This document shows, piece after piece, positions 1 through 7,898 of a DNA stretch of 64,000 nt. The stretch is from positions 1 through 64,000 of the forward strand of contig NZ_LZKR01000047.1 in the NCBI RefSeq assembly GCF_001672915.1, written 5' to 3'. Under the pieces are notes generated by a model that was not told where the DNA came from, did no database searches, and was given only the letters and a program-made list of their open reading frames with translations. Within the stretch, counting starts at the first letter, position 1; each line of letters starts with the position of its first letter. The position numbers and the translations under genes were made by a program. This DNA is from Mycobacterium sp. 1245805.9. Its GTDB lineage: Bacteria; Actinomycetota; Actinomycetes; Mycobacteriales; Mycobacteriaceae.

Positions 1-68
1 CACGCGCGGCGCGATTCGCTTGTGCCGCTGCAATTTTCGGGTGGCCAGGCCGGTATGACGGCGTCCAT
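1..68 (-). CDS. Truncated gene, N-terminus only (hypothetical)
   Basis: Only the first 22 codons lie in the window; the gene runs off its left edge. The ATG is the complement of 66-68. A near-ideal Shine-Dalgarno AAGGAGG (complement of 74-80) sits 5 nt upstream. The visible N-terminus (MDAVIPAWPPENCSG...) has no recognisable motif. A KstR-like operator lies 32 nt upstream of the start, so the gene may belong to a steroid-responsive regulon. Function cannot be assigned from this fragment. A chance ORF is possible, but the ribosome binding site argues against it. Confidence 0.5.
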   Translation of the reverse strand, partial: MDAVIPAWPPENCSGTSESRRA

Positions 69-99
69 GCGGGCCTCCTTACGCGCGTGGTGGGCAAAC

Positions 100-113
100 T
101 GTAACACGTTCTA
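100..113. promoter_or_regulatory. KstR-type operator (TGTAACACGTTCTA)
   Basis: The 14 bases fit the mycobacterial KstR consensus TnnAACnnGTTnnA at every fixed position. The site lies between the truncated minus-strand gene (start at 68) and the plus-strand DUF1003 gene (start at 207). It is closer to the former, at a distance typical of a repressor site overlapping the promoter. KstR is the TetR-family repressor of cholesterol genes in mycobacteria. The assignment rests on motif match only. Confidence 0.6.
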
Positions 114-206
114 CCGATGCGCCATTGGGCGTCGGCTGGCCGGCGTCGCATCAGTAGCATTGGCCAGCGGCGGGGTCCCGCCACGGCACCGAAAGGAACC
201 GCTCAT

Positions 207-653
207 ATGACGACCGAGGCCGACGCCCATCGCCACACCCCGCAACTGATTCCGCGCCGGCTGCTGCGGAGCGGCCAGGTGCACCACCCGGCCGTCCTCG
301 CCGAGGCCCGCAGGCGCAGCGAGAACCTGCAGCTGCGGCTGGCCGACCGGATAACCGCGTTTGCCGGCTCGATGAACTTCGTCTGGCTGCACGCAGCCCT
401 GTTCGGCGTCTGGATGGTCTTCCTGGAACGCAATCCCTGGCCCACCCTGACCCTGGCGGTGTCACTCGAGGCGATCTTCCTGTCGACCTTCGTGATGATC
501 GGTCAGAACCGTCAGGCGGCCTTCCAGCAGGCCCGCGCCGACCATGACTTCCAGACGCAGGACCTGGAGCTGAAGACCAACACCGAGCTCACCCGCGAAA
601 TTCACCTCCTCACCGAGGAACTGCACCGGCGCTATATCGGACCGCCGAGTTGA
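207..653 (+). CDS. DUF1003-family membrane protein
   Basis: 148 residues from the ATG at 207, which follows the ribosome binding site GAAAGGA (191-197); an upstream in-frame start at 117 has no comparable site. Two hydrophobic segments lie at about residues 52-72 and 79-98, separated by a short Glu/Arg/Asn/Pro turn. After the second comes the MIGQNRQAA stretch and a charged, probably helical tail rich in Gln, Glu and Arg. This layout is that of the DUF1003 family, small bitopic membrane proteins of unknown function. It has no operon partner: the next gene starts 78 nt downstream. Confidence 0.8.
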   Translation: MTTEADAHRHTPQLIPRRLLRSGQVHHPAVLAEARRRSENLQLRLADRITAFAGSMNFVWLHAALFGVWMVFLERNPWPTLTLAVSLEAIFLSTFVMIGQNRQAAFQQARADHDFQTQDLELKTNTELTREIHLLTEELHRRYIGPPS

Positions 654-731
654 CAACGGCCGCGACACGCGGCGAAAGGCATTGCCAGAGTGGGTGGTAG
701 TACGAACACCCGCTCTAATGTGGGGGAGCAG

Positions 732-1586
732 ATGTTGGAACTACAGGCGACGATGCGTCCACGAGTGGACGCCGCGCTGCGTGCCGCGGCGCGCGCGACG
801 GCACCCCGACCCGCCGCGGCCAGGCGGGCCGCCAAGGACTTGCAACAAAACCTCGCGCCGGCCGTCGCGGCCGAGATCCGCTGGGCGTTCACACCGCCGC
901 GTAACTGGCTGATGGGGGTGGTGGCCAACGTCGTCTTCGCCGCGGCGTGGCTGCTGGTGCAGCCGCTCACCCCCGGCCGCCACCACCACGACTGGGCGGT
1001 TTTGGTCGGCACCTACTTTTCCTCGTGGGTCCTCGCGGACGTCACCACCACCAACCTGCTCGGCGCCGACCACTACCGCGTCCAACAGGCGCTGTCGGAC
1101 GGAGTGCCGTTCTGGCGAGTGCTCCTGATCAAGAACCTGGCGCTGCTGGCGATCGTCGGGCTGCCGACGCTGGTGACGGCGATGGCCCTCACCCTGTGGT
1201 TCCAGACGCCGGGAAGCCTGGCGGTGACCATCCCGACCGTCGCGGTGCCCATCGTGTCCTGGCTGGGCGTCGGCAATTTCTTCTCGGTGCTGCACCCGGT
1301 GAGCGTCGAGCCACTGCTTCGGCGGTGGCGGCAGCGTGGCGATCGTCGCCGCACCGGAGCCTGGATCCTGGCGCTGACGCTGCCCTACGCCCTGTACTAC
1401 GTCGCCGACCCGATGAACGGCGTAGAACACCGCCTGCTGTGGACGAAAGTTCCGGCGTTGATCTGGCCGGTGTTCGGGCGTGACACAAAGAGCTTCGTGC
1501 ACCTGGCCATCGCCATAACCGTCTGGATCGTGGGAACCGTCGCCGCGCTGGCGTGGGTGCGCAAGCGTGGGGTCCAGATCAGATGA
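732..1586 (+). CDS. Polytopic membrane protein (ABC-2-permease-like), unknown function
   Basis: 284 residues from the ATG at 732, chosen because GGGGGAG lies just upstream (722-728); a GTG at 690 is in frame but lacks a ribosome binding site. After a basic, Ala-rich N-terminal stretch of about 55 residues, six hydrophobic segments can be read: starting NWLMGVV, DWAVLVG, VLLIKNL, LAVTIPT, TGAWILA and FVHLAIA. It ends in a basic tail (WVRKRGVQIR). The pattern resembles a standalone ABC-2-type permease, but no ATPase gene is adjacent and no catalytic motif is visible. Its stop overlaps the start of the next gene (ATGA), so the two are probably co-translated. Confidence 0.7.
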   Translation: MLELQATMRPRVDAALRAAARATAPRPAAARRAAKDLQQNLAPAVAAEIRWAFTPPRNWLMGVVANVVFAAAWLLVQPLTPGRHHHDWAVLVGTYFSSWVLADVTTTNLLGADHYRVQQALSDGVPFWRVLLIKNLALLAIVGLPTLVTAMALTLWFQTPGSLAVTIPTVAVPIVSWLGVGNFFSVLHPVSVEPLLRRWRQRGDRRRTGAWILALTLPYALYYVADPMNGVEHRLLWTKVPALIWPVFGRDTKSFVHLAIAITVWIVGTVAALAWVRKRGVQIR

Positions 1587-2473
1587 GCCTCAGCTGGCGG
1601 AGTCGGGCCCTGCCCGCCGTCATTGCGCTGACGCGGGCGCGCGCATACCGCAGCGCGCAAACCGCCCGCGAGCACATCGATCGGCGCGCGGCGCACCCGC
1701 AGTTCTACGGACCGCCGCCGGGCTTGCGCAAGGACGTCAACCTGCACCTGGACCGGGAATCGGTTTGGCCGATCTACACCTTGACAGCGCAGTCGTTGCG
1801 CGAGCCGCAGCGCACGGTCGTCTACCTGCACGGCGGCGCCTGGGTCAACGAAATCGCTTCGCAGCATTGGAGATTGGCGGTGCAGATCGCCGCCGACGCA
1901 CTCGTCCGGGTGGTCGTGCCGATCTATCCGCTGGTGCCGTTCGCGACCGCGGCCGAGGTGGTGCCCAGGCTCGCCGAGCTGGTTTCCGAGAAGGCGACGC
2001 CAGACCACAGTGTGTGCCTGGCCGGGGATTCCGCCGGGGGGCAGCTGGCCCTGTCGGCGGCGCTGCTACTGCGCGACGAACACCGCCTGGTCCTGCCCGA
2101 AACCGTGCTGATCTCGCCCGTTCTCGACGTGTCGCTGACCAACCCGTTGATCGACGCGGTCGACGATCCGTGGCTGACGCGGGTCGGCCTGCTGGAGTTC
2201 GCGCGGCGCTGGTGTGGTGACGTGCCGGTGACCGACCCCATGGTGAGCCCCCTGAACGCCGACCTGTCCGGCCTGGGACCACTGACCGTGTTCAGCGGCA
2301 CCCGCGACATCCTCAACCCCGACGCGCGACTGCTGGCCGAAAAGGCCGCGGCGGCCGGCGTGCGGATCGACTACCACGAACAACCCGGCCTGGTGCACGT
2401 CTACCCCCTCACCCCGACGCCGGAAGGCCGCGCCGCGCGAGCGCTCATCGTCGAACAGTTGCGCGCGAACTGA
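1583..2473 (+). CDS. Alpha/beta-hydrolase of the HSL/esterase type
   Basis: 296 residues, with the ATG overlapping the preceding stop by four bases. The oxyanion-hole motif HGGAW is at residues 83-87 and the nucleophile elbow GDSAGG puts the catalytic Ser at 150. A candidate acid lies in SGTRDILNPD and the catalytic His in GLVHVYPL near the C-terminus. This is the hormone-sensitive-lipase (family IV) carboxylesterase pattern, as in mycobacterial Lip proteins. No signal peptide is evident. Coupling to a membrane protein is unusual for this family and may mean the two act on the same lipid. The substrate is unknown. Confidence 0.85.
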   Translation: MSLSWRSRALPAVIALTRARAYRSAQTAREHIDRRAAHPQFYGPPPGLRKDVNLHLDRESVWPIYTLTAQSLREPQRTVVYLHGGAWVNEIASQHWRLAVQIAADALVRVVVPIYPLVPFATAAEVVPRLAELVSEKATPDHSVCLAGDSAGGQLALSAALLLRDEHRLVLPETVLISPVLDVSLTNPLIDAVDDPWLTRVGLLEFARRWCGDVPVTDPMVSPLNADLSGLGPLTVFSGTRDILNPDARLLAEKAAAAGVRIDYHEQPGLVHVYPLTPTPEGRAARALIVEQLRAN

Positions 2474-2570
2474 AGCGCATACCGGACAAATCCGGGTCGC
2501 CGGTGCGATGATGGGCCTAATCGGCTGAGCCGCAGGTGCATTCATCGCCTTCAGAAGAGAGGGAAACACA

Positions 2571-2951
2571 ATGACCGAACAGCCATCCGCCGGGTGGTAC
2601 CCGGACCCGAGCGGCCAGCCCGGCCAAAAGTATTGGGACGGCCAGCAATGGCACGCCAACGTCCCCGCCGCGGTACCGGGCGTCGCTCCATACGGTGGCG
2701 CGCCGTACGGCGTCGACGCCTACGGGCGGCCGCTGTCGGACAAGAGCAAGCTCCTCGCCGGGCTGCTGCAGATCTTCGTCGGGAGTTTCGGCGTCGGCCG
2801 CTTCTACCTCGGCTACACCAACGTCGGTATCGCCCAAATCGCGGTGTCCTGGCTGACCTGCGGGATCGGCGCCATCTGGCCGCTGATCGACGGAATCATG
2901 ATCCTCGTCGGCAAGGTGCCCGACGCGGAGGGACGCACGCTGCGCGACTGA
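2571..2951 (+). CDS. DUF2510-TM2 domain membrane protein
   Basis: 126 residues; the start is preceded by GAGAGGGAAA. The N-terminus (SAGWYPDPSG, then YWDGQQWH) is a DUF2510 motif, a short Trp-rich segment common on actinobacterial membrane proteins. A Gly/Tyr/Pro linker follows. A TM2 domain starts at about residue 57: a basic entry segment, the helix around LLQIFVGSFGVGRFYLG, then WLTCGIGAIWPLIDGIMIL. TM2 proteins are small two-helix proteins of unsettled function. It lies just ahead of another DUF2510 protein, as a likely related pair. Confidence 0.85.
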   Translation: MTEQPSAGWYPDPSGQPGQKYWDGQQWHANVPAAVPGVAPYGGAPYGVDAYGRPLSDKSKLLAGLLQIFVGSFGVGRFYLGYTNVGIAQIAVSWLTCGIGAIWPLIDGIMILVGKVPDAEGRTLRD

Positions 2952-3032
2952 GGCGCACGCCGGGCCTCAAGTATGGCCGCGCGTATTCTCGCGTTTGCGT
3001 GGGCAGTTGAGTCCACGGGGGAGGATCCGCCG

Positions 3033-3908
3033 ATGACGACGCCCAACCAGCCCGGCTGGTACGACGACCCACGCGACCCCAGCGCCCAGCGTTACTGGGA
3101 CGGCCAGACCTGGACAGCTCACCAACAGCGCAAACCCGATGCGCGGGCCGCGCGCCCGCCGGTCATGCCGCCGCAGCAACCCCCGCCCACGCCGTCCGCG
3201 GCGCCGACCCAGGTCACACCGCTACCGCCTCGGCCGCCGGGGTCCAATGTGCCCTCGGCGGCGCAGACCCGCGCCGCGCCGCTGCCCCCGCCGCCTCCGC
3301 GCGCGTCCGCGCCCACGGAGCCCCCACGCCTGCCCCGCCCGCCGTCTCAGCCGGCCAATCGACCGCCACCGCCGCGCTATTCACCACCCGGGCCGCCCCA
3401 GGGACCCGATACGCCCGCGCAGCCCCGCCCGAACGCACAGTCCGACGGCCTCGCGGCGGTCAAGGGCGTGGTCGCCACGATGTCGGTCCCGGCCTGGATC
3501 GTGCTGGGCGGACTTCTCGTCACCGTCATCTCGATCTTCCTGCCGTTCGCGACGGTCAGCTTCAAGCTGTTCGGCCGGACGCTGAGTTCACACGGCGTCG
3601 CCGCCGACGGAACGGCCAAGTTTGTCGTCATCCTGTTGGCCGTCGTAGCGGCGTTTTTGGCGTTACCCGCCGTATCGGGATCCCGAGTGCCGACCGCCCG
3701 GCTCATCGGGCTCAGCGTGGCGGTCGCCCTGCTGGGTGCCCTGACGTTCGTCTGGTTCCACACCGTGGCCACGAAGAACAACGAGGGCGAAGGCTTCGTC
3801 AACGTCACGCCGGCCTTCGGGATGATGGTGTACGCGGGGGCGGTGATCGTCACCGCGGTGGGCGTGGTGCTGCTATGGATGGAACGATCGAAGGCTGACC
3901 GGGCCTAG
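3033..3908 (+). CDS. DUF2510 protein with proline-rich linker and membrane helices
   Basis: 291 residues from the ATG at 3033, behind a GGGGAG Shine-Dalgarno (3017-3023). It begins with a DUF2510 motif (QPGWYDDPRD ... RYWDGQTW). About 115 residues follow that are mostly Pro, Ala and Arg and probably disordered. The C-terminal half has four hydrophobic segments (WIVLGGLLV, FVVILLAVVAAFLAL, LIGLSVAVALLGALTF, MMVYAGAVIVTAVGVVLL). The Pro-rich region suggests a cytoplasmic or cell-wall-spanning tether. No enzymatic motif is seen and the function is unknown. The shared N-terminal motif with the previous gene suggests duplication or a shared partner. Confidence 0.8.
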   Translation: MTTPNQPGWYDDPRDPSAQRYWDGQTWTAHQQRKPDARAARPPVMPPQQPPPTPSAAPTQVTPLPPRPPGSNVPSAAQTRAAPLPPPPPRASAPTEPPRLPRPPSQPANRPPPPRYSPPGPPQGPDTPAQPRPNAQSDGLAAVKGVVATMSVPAWIVLGGLLVTVISIFLPFATVSFKLFGRTLSSHGVAADGTAKFVVILLAVVAAFLALPAVSGSRVPTARLIGLSVAVALLGALTFVWFHTVATKNNEGEGFVNVTPAFGMMVYAGAVIVTAVGVVLLWMERSKADRA

Positions 3909-3988
3909 GAAGTTCCGGAGCGATTCGGTGTCCCGGCCAGCGGTCCTTCGCGGCGCGTCCATGTGACCGGTGTTGTTAATCTGGCGAA

Positions 3989-4663
3989 ATGGACGACAGC
4001 GACAAGCGGGTGAAGTCGGCACTTGCCGCCACCAGTTGGGCGCTGCTGGGAATGATGTCCTACGAAGAGGAAGTCTCGGGATACGACCTCAAAAAGTGGA
4101 TCGACTGGAGCGTCGATCTGTACTACTGGAGCCCGTCGTTCAGCCAGATCTACACGGAGCTGAAGAAACTCGAGGGTCTGGGGCTGGTCACCTCGCGCGT
4201 CGAACACGACGAGGGCGCCCGTAGTCGGCGGCTCTACAAGATCACCCGGGCCGGGATGGCGGCCGTCACCGAGTGGACCAACGAGGCGCCGGTGGACCCG
4301 CCGGTGCTCAAGCACAGCGTGCTGTTGCGAGTCACGTTCGGCCACCTCAGCAATCCGGCGCGGCTGAAGGAACTGCTGCAGGAGCACGTGGCCTACGTGG
4401 AAGCCAGGCATCGGAGAGCCGTCGAGGACGCTGATGGGGCCGAGGCCGAGCCGGCGTGGGCGTATTCGGTGCTCGCCCTGCGCTGGGCGGCGAAGTACTA
4501 CGCCGCGGAGCGTGAGTTCGCGCTCGAACTGATGAAGGACATCGACGAGGCCGACACCATCATCCAGAAGGCCGAGAAGAGCGGTTTCGGCAAACCGCGG
4601 CCCACGCCGGGGTACTGGCGTGAGGTCGAGAAGCAGGTCGAGGCCAAGCGCGCAGCTGACTAG
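3989..4663 (+). CDS. PadR-family transcriptional regulator
   Basis: 224 residues. The N-terminal winged helix occupies roughly residues 10-95, with the PadR signature pattern: SALAATSWALLGM, then SGYDLKKWID, then SPSFSQIYTELKKLEGLGLV and the basic wing RSRRLYKITRAG. The C-terminal part is a long helical dimerisation region with Glu/Ala-rich helices. A -10-like TAATCT (3977-3982) lies 6 nt before the ATG and no Shine-Dalgarno is seen, so the mRNA may be leaderless. The gene converges on the KstD-like gene, with stops only a few bases apart (TAG at 4661-4663; facing gene ends at 4660). By position it is the likely regulator of the kstD/kshA pair. Confidence 0.88.
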   Translation: MDDSDKRVKSALAATSWALLGMMSYEEEVSGYDLKKWIDWSVDLYYWSPSFSQIYTELKKLEGLGLVTSRVEHDEGARSRRLYKITRAGMAAVTEWTNEAPVDPPVLKHSVLLRVTFGHLSNPARLKELLQEHVAYVEARHRRAVEDADGAEAEPAWAYSVLALRWAAKYYAAEREFALELMKDIDEADTIIQKAEKSGFGKPRPTPGYWREVEKQVEAKRAAD

Positions 4664-6363
4664 TCGGTTCCCGCTGCTTCGAGCGCCGCGATGTAGCCGT
4701 AGACCAGGCCCTGCGCGATCGTCGCGCCGGCCCCCGGATATGTCGTGCCAAATGCGTTGGCGGCGGTATTGCCGATCGCGTACAACCCGGCGATCGCGCT
4801 TCCATCCTCGCGCAGCACCCGCGCCCGTTCGTCCGCCTTCAGGCCCCCGCAGGTGCCCAGGTCGCTGAGCACCATTTTCACGGCATAAAACGGGCCCTTG
4901 ACGAGCGGACGCAGGTTGGGGTTCGGGGTTATCGTCGGGTCGCCGTAGTAGCGGTCATAGGCGCTGCGACCCCGACCGAAATCGGGATCCTCTCCGGCGC
5001 AGGCGCTTTCGTTGAAACGGGCCATCGTCTGGGCGAACTCCGTCACCGGAACGCCGATGTGCGCGGCCAGCCCGGCGAGGCTGTCGGCCCGCGCCGCGAT
5101 GCCCGCGTCGTACCACGCCTGCGGGATGGGCATCCGCGGAAACAGTTCCGCGCCAAACACATAGCTGTTGCGGTATTGCTGATCGAAGATGATCCACATC
5201 GTTTCGATCGGACTTCCCGACCGCTCCAGTTCGAGCAACCGTTGCCCGAACGTCATGTAGTCGGTCGACTCGTTGCAAAAACGGTGGCCGTGTTGGTCGA
5301 CGATCAGGCAGCCGGGGAGTGACCGCTCGGCGAGCATGACCACGGGCGCCCTGCCGGGCAGTGGCGCGACGGCAGGGAACCACCAAGCCTGATCCATCAA
5401 ATCGATGTCGGCGCCGAGTTCTTGCGCCGCACGGATGCCGTCACCGGTGTTGGATTCGGCGCCCAGGCTGAAGTTGGCACCCAGCGACTCTGACTGGAAT
5501 TTCCACCGCATCTCCATGCTGTGGTCGAAACCCCCGGTGGCCAGCACCACCCCGCGCCGCGCCGTGATTCTCACCTCGCGGCCGTCGTGGTTCACGACCG
5601 CGCCGCTCACGCGGATATCGTCGCCATCGAGACGCAGCAGTGTGGTGTCGGTCCAGACTGGGATGCCGGCGCGCAGCACACCCGCGAACAGCCCAGCCGT
5701 CAGGCCCTGGCCGCCCGCCGCATAGCGTCGGCCCAGCAGACGACCGCCCACGCCCTGTGCCACCCGCTTGGCGAACGTCGGAATGCCCTTACGGGGCACC
5801 CGAACCACGAGGTTCATCCACCGGTAGTCGGCACCGGTCGTCGGGATCGAGAAGCCCGCCTCGAGCACGCCCGGCCGGAGTCGGGTGCGGTACTCACCGA
5901 GAATCGACGTGTCCAGTGGCCGGCACTCGCAGGTGCGCCCGGCCGCGCTGCCACCGGGCGCCTCGGGGTGGTAGTCGGAATAGTCGCGGGCCCAGAAGAG
6001 CCGCAGCGGGGTCATCCGGCGCAACATTTCAACCGTCGTGGACACATGAGCCACAAAGCCGACGGAACGCTCCGCTGGTGCCGACCCATCGACCACCGCG
6101 CCCAGATAGGTTGCGGCACGCTCGGCGGTGTCGTTGGCCCCGGCATCGGCCAGCACCGGTCCCGCGGGCAGCCACAGGGCGCCCCCGGACCGCGCGGTCG
6201 AGCCGCCCACGTGGGACGACTTCTCGACGATGAGCACCGACAGGCCCAGCTCATGCGCAGCCAGCGCAGCGGCCATGCCGGTGCCCGAACCGATCACCAG
6301 CAGGTCGACCACGGTATCGGCGACCGGAAGTCCGGCGGGAATCGTCGTGCTGTGCTGAGTCAC
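4660..6363 (-). CDS. kstD: 3-ketosteroid delta-1-dehydrogenase-like FAD flavoprotein
   Basis: 567 residues from a GTG (complement of 6361-6363); an ATG at 6435 is an alternative with no better ribosome site. The FAD Rossmann motif (LLVIGSGTGM, residues 21-30) is followed by the acidic VEKSSHVGGSTARSGG segment. Near the C-terminus, FGTTYPGAGATIAQG contains YxGxG (Tyr542), which matches the catalytic Tyr-Gly motif of KstD enzymes. A Tyr-rich SDYHPEAPGG segment lies near 129-138. KstD enzymes introduce a C1-C2 double bond into ring A of 3-ketosteroids. It is divergent from the KshA-like gene, and together the two would open ring B. Substrate preference is inferred. Confidence 0.8.
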   Translation of the reverse strand: MTQHSTTIPAGLPVADTVVDLLVIGSGTGMAAALAAHELGLSVLIVEKSSHVGGSTARSGGALWLPAGPVLADAGANDTAERAATYLGAVVDGSAPAERSVGFVAHVSTTVEMLRRMTPLRLFWARDYSDYHPEAPGGSAAGRTCECRPLDTSILGEYRTRLRPGVLEAGFSIPTTGADYRWMNLVVRVPRKGIPTFAKRVAQGVGGRLLGRRYAAGGQGLTAGLFAGVLRAGIPVWTDTTLLRLDGDDIRVSGAVVNHDGREVRITARRGVVLATGGFDHSMEMRWKFQSESLGANFSLGAESNTGDGIRAAQELGADIDLMDQAWWFPAVAPLPGRAPVVMLAERSLPGCLIVDQHGHRFCNESTDYMTFGQRLLELERSGSPIETMWIIFDQQYRNSYVFGAELFPRMPIPQAWYDAGIAARADSLAGLAAHIGVPVTEFAQTMARFNESACAGEDPDFGRGRSAYDRYYGDPTITPNPNLRPLVKGPFYAVKMVLSDLGTCGGLKADERARVLREDGSAIAGLYAIGNTAANAFGTTYPGAGATIAQGLVYGYIAALEAAGTD

Positions 6364-6463
6364 GCTGAGAACGGTATGCCGGGCTGACGCGCCGAAGGAA
6401 GAGCCCTCCTGATGAGTGGAACACGCCAGCCCCATTGCGCGGCCCGCGAGTTGAATGGCGCCT

Positions 6464-7588
6464 ATGACTTTGCAGTCGGATGCCGACCAAGTTCGGCTGA
6501 TAGAAGCGCAGGCCACGCCGACGCGGTTCGCCCGCGGCTGGCACTGCCTCGGCCTGGTCCGGGACTTCGGTGACGGCAAGCCGCACGCGGTCAACGCCTT
6601 CGGGCAGAAGCTTGTTGTGTTCCGCAGCGGCGACGGCGACATCAACGTCCTGGACGGCTACTGCAGGCACATGGGCGGTGACCTCTCCCAGGGCGAGGTC
6701 AAGGGAAACGAGATAGCGTGCCCGTTCCATGACTGGCGCTGGGGCGGCGACGGCCGATGCAAGGAAGTCCCGTACAGCAGGCGCACCCCGCGGCTGGCCC
6801 GCACGCAGGCCTGGCACACGCTGGTGCAGGACGGCATGTTGTTCGTGTGGAACGACCCGGAACACAACCCGCCCCCACCCGACGTCAGCATTCCTCGCAT
6901 CGAGGGCGCCACCAGTGACGACTGGACCGACTGGCACTGGTACACCACCGTCGTGAACACCAACTGCCGCGAAATCATCGACAACGTCGTGGACATGGCG
7001 CACTTCTTCTATATCCACGGCTCGTTGCCCACGCATTTCAAGAACATCTTTGAGGGACACGTTGCGACGCAGTACATGAATAGCTCGGGCCGCCCCGACC
7101 TGGGCGGAACCGAAGGTGCGCAAATGCTCGGCACCACGTCGGTGGCGTCGTACTGGGGGCCGTCCTTCATGATCGACGACCTGACCTACCACTACCCGGA
7201 CGCTGACCACCACACGGTGCTGATCAATTGTCACTACCCGATCGATGCGAATTCCTTTGTGCTTCAATACGGCATCATCGTCAAGAAATCTGAAGCGTTG
7301 CCACAAGACCTCGCGATGCAGACCGCGATCAGTCTCGGTGACTTCGTCAAGCTGGGTTTCGAGCAGGATGTGCAGATCTGGCGCCACAAGGCGCGCATCG
7401 ATAACCCGCTCCTGGTCGAGGAGGACGGCCCGGTGTATCAGCTGCGTCGTTGGTACCAACAGTTTTATGTCGACGTTGCCGACGTGCAGCCAGATATGGT
7501 GGACCGCTTCGAGTTCGAGCTCGACACCACCCGCCCCTACGAGGCGTGGATGAAACAGGTCGAGGCGAACATGGCCGCCCAGGCATGA
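6464..7588 (+). CDS. kshA: KshA-like Rieske oxygenase (3-ketosteroid 9-alpha-hydroxylase oxygenase subunit)
   Basis: 374 residues from the ATG at 6464 (a second in-frame ATG at 6455 is possible). The Rieske [2Fe-2S] ligands are Cys67, His69, Cys86 and His89 (CRH...CPFH), the same numbering as I recall for Mtb KshA. The mononuclear iron site is in DNVVDMAHFFYIH (Asp176, His179, His184) with a distal Asp near 301 (EQDVQIW). The GWHCLG opening and the NPLLVEEDG and RRWYQQFYVDVAD stretches also match KshA closely. KshA hydroxylates C9 of 3-ketosteroids and needs the reductase KshB, which is not in this window. Its stop overlaps the next start (ATGA). Confidence 0.88.
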   Translation: MTLQSDADQVRLIEAQATPTRFARGWHCLGLVRDFGDGKPHAVNAFGQKLVVFRSGDGDINVLDGYCRHMGGDLSQGEVKGNEIACPFHDWRWGGDGRCKEVPYSRRTPRLARTQAWHTLVQDGMLFVWNDPEHNPPPPDVSIPRIEGATSDDWTDWHWYTTVVNTNCREIIDNVVDMAHFFYIHGSLPTHFKNIFEGHVATQYMNSSGRPDLGGTEGAQMLGTTSVASYWGPSFMIDDLTYHYPDADHHTVLINCHYPIDANSFVLQYGIIVKKSEALPQDLAMQTAISLGDFVKLGFEQDVQIWRHKARIDNPLLVEEDGPVYQLRRWYQQFYVDVADVQPDMVDRFEFELDTTRPYEAWMKQVEANMAAQA

Positions 7589-7890
7589 TGACGCTCGATT
7601 TGCCCGTCAGCGACGACAATCGCCTGGCTGAGATGCCAATGATTCCGGTGGCCTGCCGCGCCTGCGGCGCACAAGTGCTGGCCCGCAAGAGCAGCTGGAA
7701 CCAGACCAGTGTGCAGTGGACTGCCGACGCGACCGCCCGGTGTGCCGAACGCCTTGACGCGAAGCGGATCTCGGCACCCGGGAGCCGCGGGGTGTTCCTC
7801 GCGTGCTCGGCCCTGAGCGAATCGATTGTCGATGCGGTGCGATGCGGGGCGCTGTCGATCGTCGACGAAACAGTGCGCGCCACAACCTGA
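7585..7890 (+). CDS. Small cysteine-containing protein coupled to KshA
   Basis: 101 residues; the ATG overlaps the kshA stop by four bases. It has Cys24-x2-Cys27 (PVACRACGAQV), the stretch KSSWNQTSVQWT, Cys53, and later LACSAL and VRCGAL. This four- to five-cysteine pattern recurs, as I recall, in small proteins beside actinobacterial Rieske oxygenases that are often auto-annotated as ferredoxins. It is neither a plant-type nor a clear Rieske ferredoxin here, because spacing CxxC...C...C fits neither. A metal-binding accessory or electron-transfer role for the oxygenase is inferred from coupling alone. Confidence 0.7.
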   Translation: MMTLDLPVSDDNRLAEMPMIPVACRACGAQVLARKSSWNQTSVQWTADATARCAERLDAKRISAPGSRGVFLACSALSESIVDAVRCGALSIVDETVRATT

Positions 7891-7898
7891 CTCGGGAA

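Noticed and set aside
6417-6430. Possible second KstR box, TGGAACACGCCAGC, between kstD- and kshA-like genes
   Set aside because: The left half fits but the right half reads GCC instead of GTT, so it is only a half-site.
6435-6645. Longer N-terminus for the KstD-like gene (start upstream of 6363)
   Set aside because: The extra residues lack similarity to a flavoprotein N-terminus and would overlap the kshA promoter and gene; the GTG at 6363 gives the expected family length.
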